NCBI GenBank assembly: GCA_003255065.1
Contig: QAOA01004335.1
Span: 13,792-77,791 of the forward strand
DNA: 64,000 nucleotides
Origin: Cercis canadensis
Lineage: Eukaryota; Streptophyta; Magnoliopsida; Fabales; Fabaceae
Reading direction: 5' to 3'
The notes beneath the pieces were generated by a model. It searched no databases. It saw only the letters and a list, made by a program, of their open reading frames with translations, and was not told where the DNA came from. Position numbers and translations under genes: made by a program. Positions 1-14,900 of this stretch are shown piece by piece (the first letter of the stretch is position 1; the number at the start of each line of letters is the position of its first letter).

Positions 1-156
1 TTTTTTTTTTTTTTTGCAGGGGCAATAAAATGAATTACTTTCTCAATGTAAATTCTGTAGCACTCAAACTTCATAACTTCAGAAAGTGAAGCATATAAAA
101 GTATTCAGGTATACCAGAGTTATACACGTAAAGATCAAGGGCCAGTGGATAATTAC

Positions 157-2194
157 CATTGTGAATTCAACAAAAGCAATTCGAGTTGAATGATGGTAAT
201 CTCCAAGAAGCCTCAAGCGTTGAACCTATATGAATACACCGTAGAAATGGAAAACATCTTGTAAGATACTAAAAATTCAACCAACAACATACACCATAAG
301 CCTATGAAAAGGTGCAAACCTCTCCACACAGAGATTCAAAGAACAGTTTCACATCAGCCTGCGTAACCTTCATCAATAACGAGAAACAAAAGATATATGA
401 GCCAATCATTTGTGACAAGACGCAAAAAGAAAAAATAAAGTGGAAGAAACCCAGTAGTTGCTTGTAGCAGCATTCTAAGACAAGGTTAAATCCTAAATCA
501 CCTTCTTGTCAATATTTGTACAATAAATGGTTCTTGAGCACATCTCCCGCTCATCTTCAGACTGAGAAACATAACAGAATTAGAACAAATAAAAGTAAAT
601 AGACACATTCTTAGCGCACTCCGGCCAATCATTCTCTAAAACTGACATAGAGCTTTTAACTGCCACACCAAAGAAAACATGAAATGGGCACTTCGGAAAA
701 AAACTCTTACCCTGGGCAAAAATGATGGATTAACTGGTGCAATGGCAGTTTTTGATGGCAGCACTCTCACTGGGTAATATCCAAGCATGGTGCCAGACAG
801 GTTCAAAGCAGCCCTTGCACCATCTGCAGGCATAACACCGTTAGTACAGAAAAACGCCTTTATACATGTATATACCAAATGAAACAGAGAAGTAAGTGAT
901 TACCTTCATCTGTAAACTCAATAAAAGCAAAACGAAGAATAGAATTTGGATCCCCACATACACGACAATCAACAACCTTTGGCCAGGAAAAAGGAATCAA
1001 TTAGTAGCATGATCCACTATTATCAAAGAAAACACACATTGTAAGTAACAGATATTAGCTTCTACCTGGCCACAGTTAAGAAAGAGAGCTGCCAGCTGCT
1101 CTTCAGTAACCTATATACCAAGAGAGAAAAATGATTCTCCAAATGAATGCACAAAGCAATCATTGCAAGTAAGCCAAAATGAGAGAATACAGACACCGGG
1201 TATAATCAGTACCTGTTGATCAATATCAGACACATAAACAGTCCTCCTAATCATCTCTTCTCGCTTCTCCATATCTACTTTATGATTCAGTCTTCGCTTC
1301 CCCTGATTATATCCATTCTTCCTCTGCAATACATTATTTTGGTATTGCTATTATATCAAGCAAAGTGAAAACTTCACTGAAAATAAAATCTATATACCAG
1401 TAAAATAGCATTGGGAACAAGTAGGAGTACGACAATACTATGAACTAGAACCCCAGGCAAAACTCAGACACAATTTATCCTTTATTTGATCTTAAAGTAA
1501 AAACTAATTTTGGCTTTATCTTTCAGATATAAAACAAACGCAAAGCCAACAATCGAAATATTTATTCATTCCTTTCCTCCATTTTTCAGGCAACCAACTA
1601 AATTAAAAGAATGGTAAAACATACCCTTCTGTTGGGATTCCCATTAGCATTTCCATAATTAGTGTGCAGTACAAAATTGTTAGTGAAGCCAAACCCACCA
1701 CCACCTAAGTACCCATGATTATTTGTAAGCGATGGGGGCACAAATTCCTCAGCCATGGGATTCAACTTGGACAAAAGTTCCTCCAAATCCCTCATATCGC
1801 GCTTGAAACTCTCACCGCCATTCTCTCCATTCAGGACCCCATTCGACATCTGGTTAATCCCATATCCACCATTGTTCACCACCATCTGCTGGTTCTGGAC
1901 CCCATTTGAGTCGAACCCATTTCGCATCTGAGCCATTTGTGGCTTGTAATTACTGTTGGGGACTGACATAGTCGTCGGAACTCTATCCTGGTGGTTAAAG
2001 ACCGCGTTCAGATTCTGATCGCCGTTGATAGGCTGAACATTTGCTTCAATACCATTTCCTAAGGAACCAGTTCTGGGTTTCGATTTCTCCAGGTCATTCG
2101 GGCCAGTTGAGTCCGTCGATACTACACTGTTGTCCAAATTTTGACTGGAGGAGCCGATTATGGCCCCAGCATTCTCAGCAACCGCCATAATCAA
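157..2194 (-). CDS. CID10: CID-type poly(A)-binding-protein-interacting RNA-binding protein (3' end missing)
   Basis: Coding exons, read on the minus strand: 1625-2194, 1213-1323, 1066-1110, 904-976, 711-823, 502-561, 320-367, 157-225. All have GT..AG borders and keep one frame for 363 codons. The first exon encodes an Asn/Gly-rich region with a PAM2 motif near residues 142-155 (LNPMAEEFVPPS), the peptide that docks on the MLLE domain of poly(A)-binding protein. A basic stretch (KRRLNHK) follows, then RRM1 (RTVYVSD, later FAFIEF), then RRM2 (RTIYCTN, IAFVEFT). This PAM2-basic-RRM-RRM order defines the CID8-CID13 group, thought to act in cytoplasmic mRNA metabolism. Translation may start at 2194 or two codons later (MAVAEN). 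The end of RRM2 and the stop lie beyond the left edge. A 5'-leader exon ends with a donor near 2358. The CID10 symbol rests on the neighbouring genes; CID9 or CID12 remain possible. Confidence 0.88.
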
Positions 2195-4370
2195 AGAGAC
2201 ACTTGGAGCAAAAGTTTATTCCTTTCCTTTTCTTTATCTTTTTTCTAGATTTCTCTGTGAAATTTATCGTATACAAATGATCAGACAAAATCGTCAAGAG
2301 ATTTATAATCAGTGAAAATACGAACAAACCAGAAAACCATATTTAAAAAAGAGACGTACCTGGCTTTATCTAAAAGATTTCCATTGACATAAGATCAAAC
2401 TGATTCTGAAGATCGTCTGGTACTTTAAAAACTTAGAAAAAAAAAAAGATGTAGGATGAAAAAGTTCTGCAAATTGCTATGAAATTGGTGAAATAGAGAA
2501 CAAGCTTTTATCTTACTAATTTACTGAACAAGAAGATGATTATTCTATAGAGAGAGCAGAGAGAGAAAGGAAAAGGGTATTCTTCGGATCGTCCGGTTTC
2601 GCTGCACTGCCTTTTTGGACCTTACTCAGAACGTCCCAAATTGATGATGCACGTAGCAAAGCAAATATGAAGACCCTGAGACCATTTTTCAATTAATTCC
2701 CCAGAATGCCCATATACATAGGTCATGGTACATTAAATACATCATGCATGTAAATACATACATGGTAAATCCAACAAAAACAAATTTCATATTTCATATT
2801 CAATTCTGAATTAAACACTATAGTAAATAGCAAAAAATTATCCTACCAAACGACTTTTTTTTTGGGGGTACAAGAGTGTAAAATACATGTATCTGAAAAA
2901 GAAAAAAAAAAAAAAANAAAAAAAAAAAAAAAAAGCTCTATGTAAGTAAGAAATAATATATTTTAGAATATGCCAATAATAATTAGTGTCCAATAAAGTA
3001 TTCAAATTATTTATGTTTGATATATGAAAAAACAAAATAATCATAATCATATGATGAAGTTAGCTAAGGTGGGGTTTTATCATTTTTTTAAACTTAATAA
3101 CAGTAGTTTTTGGTGAACATGAGTATCTACCATTTCTTGGATATGCTTAAGAGCCATGTACAACATTTTTAAAACAAGGTTGCATGGTAAAGCAAATAAT
3201 ATAACAAATATTAGGTGTTATTATGCATATAACATATCTGTTTTTGAATTTGCATGACCACATGTAAATTTAAACTCAATACCTTCTCGTGACACATCAC
3301 TTTAAATTATTTTTTTTACAAGTTTAAATAAATATAATTGAATATCAAGGTTTTTAGGAGTTGGAAGAATCAAAAAATAATATAACTTGAATAATTTTAA
3401 ATTTCAATCATCAAAATACTATATTCTCTTTCTTTTTTTTTCTCATTTCCTTTTATCGCTCGATCTAAACAAGTTTATTAGTAACACAAAATAATAGCAC
3501 AATTATTATAAACATTATATTGTGTGTATTCTAAAAAGTGCCAAATAGAAAATAAATGGTAACATATTAACAAATTGATAAAAATGATTCTCCAACTTTA
3601 AGTTGAACATTTATTTATTTTTGAGCATATATATGCCACTAAAAAATATTAGCTAACACAACTGCAAGAAACAATTACTATTTAATAACAACTCTTCATT
3701 GTTTATCTATAGTTAAGAATTCTCATTCTATCTATTTAATTAAAAAACTTAATTGTATTTTTGTTAAAGCTTTTTGGATTCTTAAATTATTGCCTTTAAT
3801 AACCATTTAACCCATCATGCATCCCCTAATGCTTATGATAGTTGAGGAATTTCAGCTTTGATCCGCAATATTTGTCCATCATTATTGTATAATAGGATTT
3901 TAATATAATTATTAATTAGAAAAGTACTAAAAATGGAAATTTTAGAATACCCATCTCATCCATCCTAAATTCCTAATATAAACAACAGCAATTGAATCTT
4001 CTATAGCAAATCAATTTTCAGATAAAAGGCACTCCTCATTTAGAAATAAAATTTAATTGTAAAATTCTCAATAACTTACTTCCTTCTTTTTTTTTGTTAG
4101 CAAATCAATAAAGTAGGAAAAAATTATCCAAAATTTTAAAAAGCAATTTAATTTGACAATTTACCTCCAAGTATTAGGAGCATGTTAATAAAGCCCCGCT
4201 TAATCCAAAAAAAAAAAAAAAAAAGAGAATTTATTATCATTTATGGATATGGTACATCAATTGTGAGAGAGGAGGTGAAGATGACATGTTGATGTTTGAT
4301 ATTTGATACATAGATGGTGAACAATTCATGAGCAATGCTACCGTGAGACACTATGCACCTTTCGAAAGGA

Positions 4371-4667
4371 GCACTACGTGCAAATCACGTGCCACGTGTA
4401 CGGCAGAGAATCCGATGGCTGTCATTATCCGCTGGGGTAACAGACATCACTATTTTTCTTGAGAAGGGCATCATATTCATATTCGTAGTTGGAGAGGTAA
4501 AGACCACGTACAACCTCGGTGCTGAACTATACTACCCAACGTAAGGAAATGCGAAGACTCGCTTCCGATGGGCTCCACGTGTCCCTTGAGGTTGGTGAGC
4601 AAAGCTCTCTCTAGCCTTTAGCTTGGGGAACGACGAAGGCTTCGGTGGTAAACGGCGTCGTATAAAG
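4371..4667 (+). promoter_or_regulatory. Cluster of ACGT-core (G-box/ABRE) motifs followed by a TATA-like box
   Basis: Within about 210 bases there are TACGTG (4375), two CACGTG palindromes (4386-4391 and 4393-4398), CCACGTAC (4504) and CCACGTGTC (4575). A GATAA-type I-box on the opposite strand and a TATAAAG at 4661 accompany them. ACGT-core motifs bind bZIP and bHLH factors in abscisic-acid and light responses. Such density in an AT-rich spacer is unusual and reads like a promoter, yet no gene follows on either strand. It may be a promoter relic, a distal element or the promoter of a non-coding RNA. The function is inference. Confidence 0.4.
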
Positions 4668-7600
4668 ACAGATCCACCTGATTATGGTTTGGGATATGGA
4701 TAAGCCAACAAAAAAATTGGATAAAGATGAATCCTTTTTTGGGGAAAAAAATAAGGAGGTTTGAGAGCACATGATGATTTCGGATTGTACAAAATACATA
4801 TTGGGAAACACCACCTACAGGCTACAGTCATCTTATAATACGAGTTACTTTTTCCTTTTTTTTTTTTTTTTTTTAATGAGTTTGAATTATAATTTCTGGC
4901 ATAATGACAATCTTATCCTTGATAGGAATAAAGTAATCCTTACATCTTAATAGTAAAAAAAAAGTCACTTATATTTTTAAAAGTTAAAAGAGTGGATCAA
5001 AATAATTATTTTTTACAATCACTTGGGTTTATAAAAATTTATTTTAATCAATTTTTTTAATTTTTAAAAACTCAAAAGATATAATTTTTGTTATATATTT
5101 AAAGAACTAAAATGATACTTTTATTTAATTATTTTTTAAAAAAGCCTGTGGCTTCTTTGAAATTTTGTAATTGGCGTAAAAGTGAATGAATGCTTGATAA
5201 TTATAGTTGGAAGAAGCGGTGATATTTGTGGAAGAAAGTGATCCTTGGGAACTAACTGGTTAACACCTAATACAATGCGAATTGTTGCTATCCATGAAAG
5301 GGCGTAGCCAAAATTGAGCTTTCACACTTTGTTTGCTATAGAGATGTTCAAGCTTAAGCTTTCAATAAATTTTGATGTGTCTCTGTTAGCAAATTAGTTT
5401 TCGGTCAAGATTAATCTGCAATCATTAAACTTAGATGACGTCGTTCATTAGTCACAATCAGCAAAAATGGTTTTGGGAATTAAAATGGAGTTTTGGAACC
5501 ATCATCATCATCATCACACTTTCTTACAATAATAGTACACTATTTATATAAACAAAACCTCAACTTTCTGGGTAAATTCTTAAAGAGAAAAAGGGAAAGG
5601 GGACATAAACATCAACCGCCACTTTTTTTGATGAAATCTAGACAGTAAGTGTTGTAGTTTTTTTTCATTGTAAAAGAAATTAGTGTTGTAGTTTAGTAAT
5701 AGTAGCAAACTAACAACCAACATTATTATTCTGCCGGCAAATTGGTACTTTTTTTTCAAAAGTGACAAGATAATATGCTTTGTGAATAGAAATTATTGTA
5801 TTAAATTAATAGAAAGTTTTTTTTATTTTTATTTTGAGTATAATTATTTAAAGTCAATATATTTCTTTTTTATTTTTTATTTTTTTTCATGGGTCTTATT
5901 TTTCTTTTACTTTAACTGCACTGATTTATAACTAATTATTGACTATATTTGGTGCCTAACATAAACACAACCATTATTGCCCCGTGTCCTCCCTACTTTG
6001 TTTGTCCAAAATGAGAATTAAAATATTGAACAATATTAATTACACAACATTTAAATTTTGTAGACACAATTATATTTAGGAAACTATTATTTTTACACCC
6101 GATTTTATTAATACGACACTCTATTTAATATATAAATATAATATAGATTAATTTACTCTTATTTAATTTAAAAAGTTTTTAGTCAAAATTAAAAAAATTT
6201 CATTTTAATTGAAGATAATTTAGTTTATATCATATTTAAACATTAAATAAAATGTGACATTAACAAAATAAAGTATCGAAATAGCAGCTGTTTTACATTT
6301 ATTATGCCAATAACTTTATTTATGACTGAGCTAGAAAATATTCTTTTATCAAGCTCATATAAAACATATATACTTTTTTCATTAAGTTAGAATTTTTATA
6401 AGTTTTATTCTGAAGGATGAAAATACACACACTACAATAAATCTTATATGGACCCATCAACCTACTTTGCGTTCTCCATGGTTATGTCTCAGCCATGAAT
6501 ATGGTGGTGGACCAAAAACAAGTGTGACAAGGCATTCTCTAATTTCATGCATTTTCAGTAACGGATACCTCACTCATAAGTCATAATGCCTTGCCACGTT
6601 AACAAACTCTAGTAGCTTCTTTTCTTATATCCACGTGCTAATTAATCAGATGAATAATGAAAAGTGTTGATTACAAAATATTTACACGTAGTTTAATAGT
6701 TTCAATAACGCTAATAAATATAGTTTAATGGCTAGGCATTTATGTAATATATAAAAGATAATTAAGAGATTTAATTTTTTCGGTCGTCGTATAACTAAAA
6801 AATAACATATAGTTTCAATAAATTTATTTTAGTCATTTTTAGTTTTTAATTAAAAAACAGAACAAGAAATATTCAAAATAAAAAATAAATGTCCTGTGGT
6901 GGACCAGAACACATTGTAATGTAAGTTTTTTTTTGAAATTACAAGTTAGCAAAATAAGCTTCACTTAAATCAGAGGTGAAATAAGTGGAGGTCCTCTCCT
7001 AAAATTATTTGAGAAAAGATTTAATTTAGTGTACGAAAATTGGCTGGAAGAATAAGTATAATTTATCCCATTAAGTTTATTTTGCCAAACCCCCAGAAAA
7101 GCACGAGTTTGAATCTTTGGGGTGGGTGGTTGGTTTCTGACGAAGAGATGCGATAATAGGCTAAGGGACAAGGTGAGGGGTCAGAAGCAAAGAGGCCACT
7201 AACTGGGTTGCAGAGTACTAGTAACAGTTTTCTTTACCAAAAATGAACAAAGGTAAAGAGAGAAGAGCTCTAGTGTATGTGCTTGGCAGAAATTCAATAA
7301 TAATGGAAGGTAATCATCCACAGGATCCAAACATTAAAGCCACTACTCCTAGTGCTATCAGTTTCATAGGGCTAGAGTTGGAGTCTCTATTCGCCTACCT
7401 TCAAACATAAATAAACACAGCACAAGCCCTGCAGTGCTACTTCAATAAAACATAGCTCACTTGAAGATTAATGTAACCATTTGCCTTCTTAGGAATTCAA
7501 ACCAATATACAAGTTATTAAACTTGAGATGTTGATGTTGCTAGTTTCATAGTTTCACATTTTACATTTATCTGTCTTAAAGCAGTTCGGGGAAAAATCAT

Positions 7601-8430
7601 GTCATATGATGTTCCCCTCCACACATACAACAAAGAGAGAGAAAGGGAGATAAATCTAATCAACTACCAAAACTAAAAGAATTGATGAGCTTTAGAGTAA
7701 GATGACCCATATCTTGTGCAACCCAAATTTAATGGATAAAAAGAAGTCATTAACGTAAAAACAAAAGAGAGAAAAGAAAACACGCCTCACGTTTATTTTC
7801 TGGCAAAAAAGATAACATGATTCATGATGTGATTTCTTTTAAAATATTTACTACCAGTAATCAGATTCGGATCCTTGGATTTGTTTTCGCAGATTGTTTA
7901 ATGATTTTTCTTTTAACCATAATATTCTAAATATTCATTATTATGAACGAATCTCTTTTATTTATTTCTAAACGATTTTTCTTTTGGCTCGAGTAACCAA
8001 ATTCATATATTATTAGTGCAAAGCTTTTCTTTTATGTGCTAAACATGCATTACTAGGAAGTTAATTATTTTTTACATAATTGATTAACACTAAACTTCTC
8101 CGTTTCTAACAAGACAACATTTTTTTTTCCCGACAACAGACTTATCCGTCCCAACAAATGTAAAAGCGACTGATCGAGCAGGCTGTCGGATAAACCACAT
8201 CGTTTTGATACTTTATAGTACAAAAAAACTGTTACCTACCAATCCATATCAAAGGTTCGTATAAGATATTAAGGACGAGGGGAAGTGTTGCTTTTCTCTT
8301 TTTCTTCTCTTGTTTGTCCAATTCTGGGGTGAGGGAAGAGAATTAATAGTTTAATACTAGGACTCTTGTCTTGAGTGTTCACATTGAACTGGAATCCAGT
8401 TTTTCAGTATTTATGATTCATTCAACCATA

Positions 8431-8431
8431 G

Positions 8432-8464
<33 letters not shown>

Positions 8465-8466
8465 AG
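8431..8466 (+). repeat. (GGTGAG)6 microsatellite
   Basis: Six tandem copies of the hexamer GGTGAG lie about 440 bases downstream of the stop codon of the TFIIIC-like gene. It is not the plant telomere unit (TTTAGGG). Confidence 0.95.
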
Positions 8467-8908
8467 TCAATGACCTCTTCCTCACGGCGGTGGTAACTGG
8501 TAACTGGTAATGGAAATGGTATTCTTGAAATTCCAGAGCAGTAGCTATTCAATTAGGAACCAGTCTTCCCCGTTACCCAAAACCAAAGTGGATTTCCAAC
8601 CTTTGACAAGAGAAAGCTTGACCGCAAGAGAAAAAAATATAATAAAAAAAAGCCTTCGAATCAAATGGATGACCAACTTGACAAAAACATGGGGCCAGTC
8701 CAAAAAGTATTAATTTCTAAGCAGTCTAGCATATGATTACACAGTATTTTTATTTTGGTTGCCATCTTTTCATCTGTTTGCCTCAGCGGAGGGATGCTGC
8801 AGAGTTCACTTAGAGAAGGCCAAGTGGAGATGTGATGCAAGCAAGCATGATAATTGATAGGCTCTTATAATTACAAGTTATATGGTAAATGGATACTGTT
8901 AAATATTG

Positions 8909-11900
8909 TTACACAGGAGATGGAGAAAGTAGAAAGTCTAATTGGGGTCTCTGTAGCAGTATCCCACAAAAGGGACACAAGGGTCTTGAGGATACTGCTT
9001 GGGAAGATGATTCAGTTGAAGATTTCAAATCTAGAGGATATGCAGACATTTTAAAAAGTGTCTCTGGTGCCAGTGTAAAAGCCGACCTATGGCAACATAC
9101 ACAAAACCATAGTGGAGTAATAGGGCAAACCTGCATTGAAACAGCACATCTAGATAGCCTGTGAAGCTGGCCACTCCCACTATTGTAGTCCTCACCTCCA
9201 CAAAACCCAACTTCTGGGGATTCAAATGGAACTGGTGCTGAACAATAACTGCATTGCTCCACAGATAAATATTCGCTGGTTGGAACCCTGCTATTTTGGA
9301 GAGATACACAATGATATGTTTAGCACGTTTCAAGTTTTGAACCTTCTCTACAGACAAGAAATCATCACTTGATTTCTACAAGCAAAATAACAAGTTTGCA
9401 GTTGTTATAAGCAATTCATGTAGCCCACCATGAATAGCATGATGTAGCATTTGCCAAAATCAGCTACGATATACACATTGATGTGTTACATGATTTCTAA
9501 ATGACATTATTTAGTTTCTTGATACAAGTTGAGATAACAATCCACCGAACATGCTTCATTCTGAGGATTATTTTCCATCAAGTGCTATCACAAAGAAATC
9601 ATGCAATTACGTACAATTTCCAGAACAATAAGATTGTATTTACTCCACCTTCTTCAGAAAGAACTAAAACAAGCTAATCATTTTGACATCAGCAGGTTGA
9701 TCTCATTTCCAGGACCGAACAGAAATATAAACTAAAAGCAATGAAAACAGCTATATTACATGACAGGAGGAAAAAGAATATTTGCACTATCTAAAATATA
9801 CTAGTAAGTAGTACCTCCTCTTATACGTGCCAAGTTCTGATGCAAGGACTTTGAGTTGGTCACGCACATGATCCTGATCTAATGCAACCCATTGTTCCAT
9901 CTGTGCAAGTCCAACAGGATGCCAATGACCAGGTTGGGAAGGAATTGCTTCTTGATAGGATTTGTTGGTTAGGAAAGAAGAAAAACAAAAACCCACAAGC
10001 CTTTCACGGATTTCTCTTTCACTGCTCAGAAGAATCTCTATCCACTTGGTCAATTTCTTCTCATTAGCAGGAAATAACCCTTCCAAGTTTTGCATTTTAT
10101 TGTTCACTTGATTTATTTGGTCAGCATTCAGATCTTCTAGCATGACACGTCTGCAGATTATATTGAGGAGATGCAGAAGGCGAGAAGGACTGCCTGACAA
10201 AGTTGAACAGACATGTGACAAATCCTTTTCAACAGGAAGGTCCATATCAGATCCCAGAAATGCAGTTGAAAGCCACTTGATCAGGATATGTTCTACATAT
10301 TCTGAGTTGTACTTCTTGAAAGCCAATAATGCTGCGATTATATCCCAAAGAACTAGAGGCTTGTCAAGACATTGATATTGCTTCAAAGACCAAATGATAT
10401 TGGTGTCCCAATAATCTAATTCCTTCTCTTGAAATCGGGGATATTCTTCAGTATTAAATAAGAAACGAGTTTTGGACAGAACATCCACTTGGTGCCCACC
10501 AATCCAAAAGTACTCAACAGCTGCCTTATAAATCCTGCATATTTCAAGGAAGTGCAATTTTTCACATCCATTGATTTTTTCATCGTACACCTCTAGTTGG
10601 ATAAAAAAAAAAAAAAAGAAAGGAGAGAAAAAAGGAAATGAAAAACTAAACGCAAAACAGTTTTAGCAGGAAATTTATGTTTCACCTTCCTTCATACATT
10701 CGGTTCAGATTCTCTCGTTCAAAGCAATGAACCTGCAAAGATTAAACAAAATTGAAGGGCAACATTTTATGCTGAACACCTAATTATAACTACAAAAAGG
10801 AAAACTCTTATTTGTAGAAATAGCAGGAGACATAATCAATCAGAAATCTCAAATCTATCTCATCATGGATTAAGAATTTCTAGTAAAAGAACAAAATATT
10901 GTTTGTTCAGATGCTAAATTGCTTGTTAAATGTTTATGATACCGTATATAGTCTAAAATAATAGTTATCATGTGATACTACTAAAGGATTAACACACTTC
11001 GATTAGCTATTCTTAAAATTATTTACCCAAATACATATTCTTAATTCAGTCATAATTGCTTCACCAGATCTATCATAGAGGCAACTACATGATCGAAGTT
11101 CCTTGCCAATTATGTACTCAATGAGGGAAGAACCACAAAGGAAAAGGAGTCAAGTTGGGGTAGGAATAGTAAAATGATGATCATATTATTTACTCAAATA
11201 CGAGATAAGAAGAGTGCATAAATCAGTTGTACATACTAAGCACTAATATTGAAAAAGAAAGGGAGCAGCCTTCAAATTATATGTTTTTCTAGAAATAGTG
11301 GTTTCTTTCTGAGAATTTCATAAAGGAGGAGTTAAAGCAAGATGCATTCTAAAAAAATCCTGCCACCAGGATGTGCAAAGCAATATATCCCGGATTGGTA
11401 TATATAAACTTGAATGGAATACTTTATAGTGGATGCTAGTAAACATATATAACAAACACAAAAGGAAACAACCATTTATGAGATGTCATACTAGGTGCCT
11501 TTTATTTGGCAGTTTAAGAACACTGAAAAAAAATAAATTATGATTACTCTGACTAGAAGGAATATGTTTAAGTTTTGAAAGAACAAAGAAATGGTAATAG
11601 CAAAGGTTATTTTGGAAATAACATATCATACAGTAGCAATGACAAGACTCCCAGGGGACACAGCTACACCAATACATGAACTGAATACATCTGCTGGAGG
11701 CTGCAAAAAAAATAAAAATAAAAAAAGCATATTTGTCAAAGTGGAAGAAAAAATATTATACCAAAAAGAGGATAGAAACTAAAGATGGCTAGTAATAACA
11801 TACACAAGTTGGATTGCTACTATCGGGAATTTCAGAAGAGACAGCTACTTCATCGAGGTGACCCTCGTGTAAAATCCAGCTACGCACTGAATTGTCCTAC

Positions 11901-14900
11901 CATCATTTATAACAACATTCATCAATTATAGATACCTACCAGCAGTAGTTAAAAATTTGTAAATAAACATGTTGCCAACTTTATGAAAAGAACAGAAGAT
12001 GGACATGTTTCATATGTTGAAGGTCAAGGAACTTGAATTGTATGGAAATTACATATCAATAAATTTTGGTGCTCAATTTTGATCTGGTAATCTTGCTTTA
12101 AATCCCTACTGTCTAACAATTAACTTACTACTACATATAACATAAACAGAATATCATTCTTTCTAGGTACAAAATTTTGCTGTGTCGTGTTGGAACTAAC
12201 AAGTTGAACAACCTGAAAATTATAGTAACTCAGTTTTTCTATTAGAGCAAGCATATTTATTTTCTTATGGACAAGTTCACGTACATATTTGAACCCATTT
12301 TCCTCTTTTGCTTACCAATAAAGAAGAATTGTATCTTTGTCAAGCATTCAATAGGCTCAGTTCAATATAACTTTTAAGATGACAAATTAAATAACTATCC
12401 AAATGTTCGACCTAGCTGTAAGCAATGACCAAAATGTGGCCAGATTGTTAACAATAATCAGTATGGAATGTATTAATTTCCAAATAATTATAAATCCAAC
12501 AAGACGTTGGAGGAAAATGGGCTTGTGAATCAACTATGGGGGAAAAAATATAGCCTTAACTGAAATATTATTACCTGGCTACAGCTGTACAAAATTCTTC
12601 CACCAAATGCCCAGACCAAACCTGTAACCTGTAGGAAATTTTAAACACTGAAGACAACAGAGGAATACAGCTTCAATTAACTCAAAAGAAGTAACTTACA
12701 ACATGTTCATGTGCATCGTATGACCCAAGCTTAACAAATTCGCTACAAGATATGTCACAAAGCCATATTTCAAAGGAACCAGAACCTTTGCCAATGGCTA
12801 AAAGCATCTTGGAAAGTGACGGAGCAAGCACAGTTACTGAAAGTACAGAAACTGGGACAATATTGACAGTTATAACCTATTTAGAAATTAAGAGTTAAGT
12901 ACAGGAATTATTCACAAAGAATATAAACAGATTAATTGAAAGAGATGCAGGAAATGACATATTGGAAGTAGGAAGTACCTCCTTCAACAAGAGAAAGGAG
13001 GTGTGATTCACTTCTGATGATTTCAGCAATTTATCATTGTCGCCCAACCAAACCCTCACACTGCAAAACAAGAGGATGAATGAAACGAGAATAGTACAAA
13101 GTGGGGAAAAAAAAAGAAGGTTACAAATTGACATAGACTTCAAGAGCATCAAGTAAGCACAAGTTTATTTATCAGTTTATATATCAAAGCATCTCAGTAT
13201 TTGGTAGAGCTCTGATATTATGAATTGATAAGACATACTATGCTACTAATACATGCTACTTTAGTAATGCTGTCTTACATATGAACTATCTAATTAGAAG
13301 CACTTTTCACATCTTCTGGTATCAATATTGCAGACACCAAAGTGCAAATTAACTACATAAGACGGTGAAACCAGATGAATTTTGAATAAAAGAGAAGTAA
13401 ATAATTTCTTTGACATCATTGATAGAATTTCAGCTGTCACTAAGATAAGCGGATAAAGCACAACCAATTAACCATAGCATGTGTCTCTAGGCATGTGTTT
13501 ATGTAGCTTAACAAAATAAATTAATGAAAAGTTGAAAACAGAACATAAATATAACACAACACATTTGCGTAAGCATACCTAACTCACCTCCCATCAGAAC
13601 TCCCAGTAGCCAACAAAATTTTAGGATTGGAAGAATCAGAAGCAAACAACACCCAACTAATTGTTGTGACCCATGAATTGTGTGCCTGAAGAAGTCCAAC
13701 AAACTTAACAGCAATTGGGACTCTTCCATCCTCAATATTATAGCAATCTGGTGCATGAGATCTCCAGAAAGAAATTTTACCAGACTTTGCTCCAACAGCA
13801 AGAAGACTGACGGATGCATAAGTATTAGGAACAGGATTGAGCTCAGATGTTACATACAGCAAGGGAGACCAGGAAACAACAATTGAACATAGCATTGCAC
13901 TACGATAAGCATATTGATCAGCAGTTATCATGTGATTCTCATGTATTTCTTTCAAAGATTTCCCTTTAGATTTAGACACAGAAACCATCTGATCTGACAA
14001 ATTTCTAAGCACACCTGAGCTAATCTCAGACACCTGAAATCAAGTGAATACACATTAAAATAAATTATTCAGATGGAGCTTAACCATAAATTAAGACTGA
14101 AAGGCTGAAAGAACAACAAACTATAGGATAAGCATAACCAACTTCCATATCGGTGTAGTGGCTAGAACAAGCATTGTAACCCTCACGGCTTGCTGGTAAT
14201 GACAACGGATTCCCAGAATCTCCGGACACATTATTGCTGCAACACAAACATCAAAACAGAGACAAAAGTTTATTACCTATAAAGAAGTATGTTTATGTAC
14301 AGACACAACATGTTCATGATGCTTGGATACATGTTTGTAGATATATATTGATGATATAATAAGTTATATTACAGTAGTTCCATACACTTTACTTCGCTTG
14401 TGTTCTTTCATTGATACAGTGTTTGGCATTTCATCTGCTGATCTTCGGCTCTCTACTTGCATCTAACAGAGAATGACAGAAAGATAATAAATTAGAAAAT
14501 TAAGCACAGATAGATTACAAGTGTAACTACAATATGAGTTAGAAAGAGAATACCAACAAAGAAAATAGGTAAAGAAGATAACTTACCTCAGAACGATCGA
14601 ATGAAGAAATATCCAAATCCCCAAATCCAGTGCATAGAAGATATTCATACAGCCTTTCGGTTATGTCTACAACCTGAAGCGAATAAGAAGAATAGAACCA
14701 GCTGAGTAACACTTTCAGTTTAAGCAACGATTGCCATCATTTCAATGTCACGGGAAAAGCCACTTCCATTGTGCATACCTCAACCCATTCAGCACGGAAC
14801 TCACAGAAGGGAGGACGATAAACTTTTACATGTCCTTCTGTGGTGCAAACAGCCAACAGGCACCTGCAGCAAGTTACACATAAATAATAAATTGCTAAAA

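Larger units (their letters stand above)
2600..8700. other. 6 kb AT-rich intergenic spacer
   Basis: This stretch lies between the CID gene 5' end and the TFIIIC-like gene 3' end. I see no convincing coding region: all ORFs are short and of low complexity. It holds a homopolymer A run with an N at 2917, many A/T tracts, a cluster of ACGT motifs at 4375-4583 and a (GGTGAG)6 microsatellite near 8431. The rest shows nothing I can name. Confidence 0.6.

Noticed and set aside
2900..2935. N within a poly-A run at 2917 (similar at 18500 and in an AT run at 29433)
   Set aside because: These look like base-calling or gap-closing marks in low-complexity DNA. Unlike at 34636, the flanks do not duplicate each other.
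8431..8466. GGTGAG array as an interstitial telomere repeat or CRISPR-like array
   Set aside because: The unit is not TTTAGGG, and the copies are contiguous hexamers without spacers. It is a plain microsatellite.
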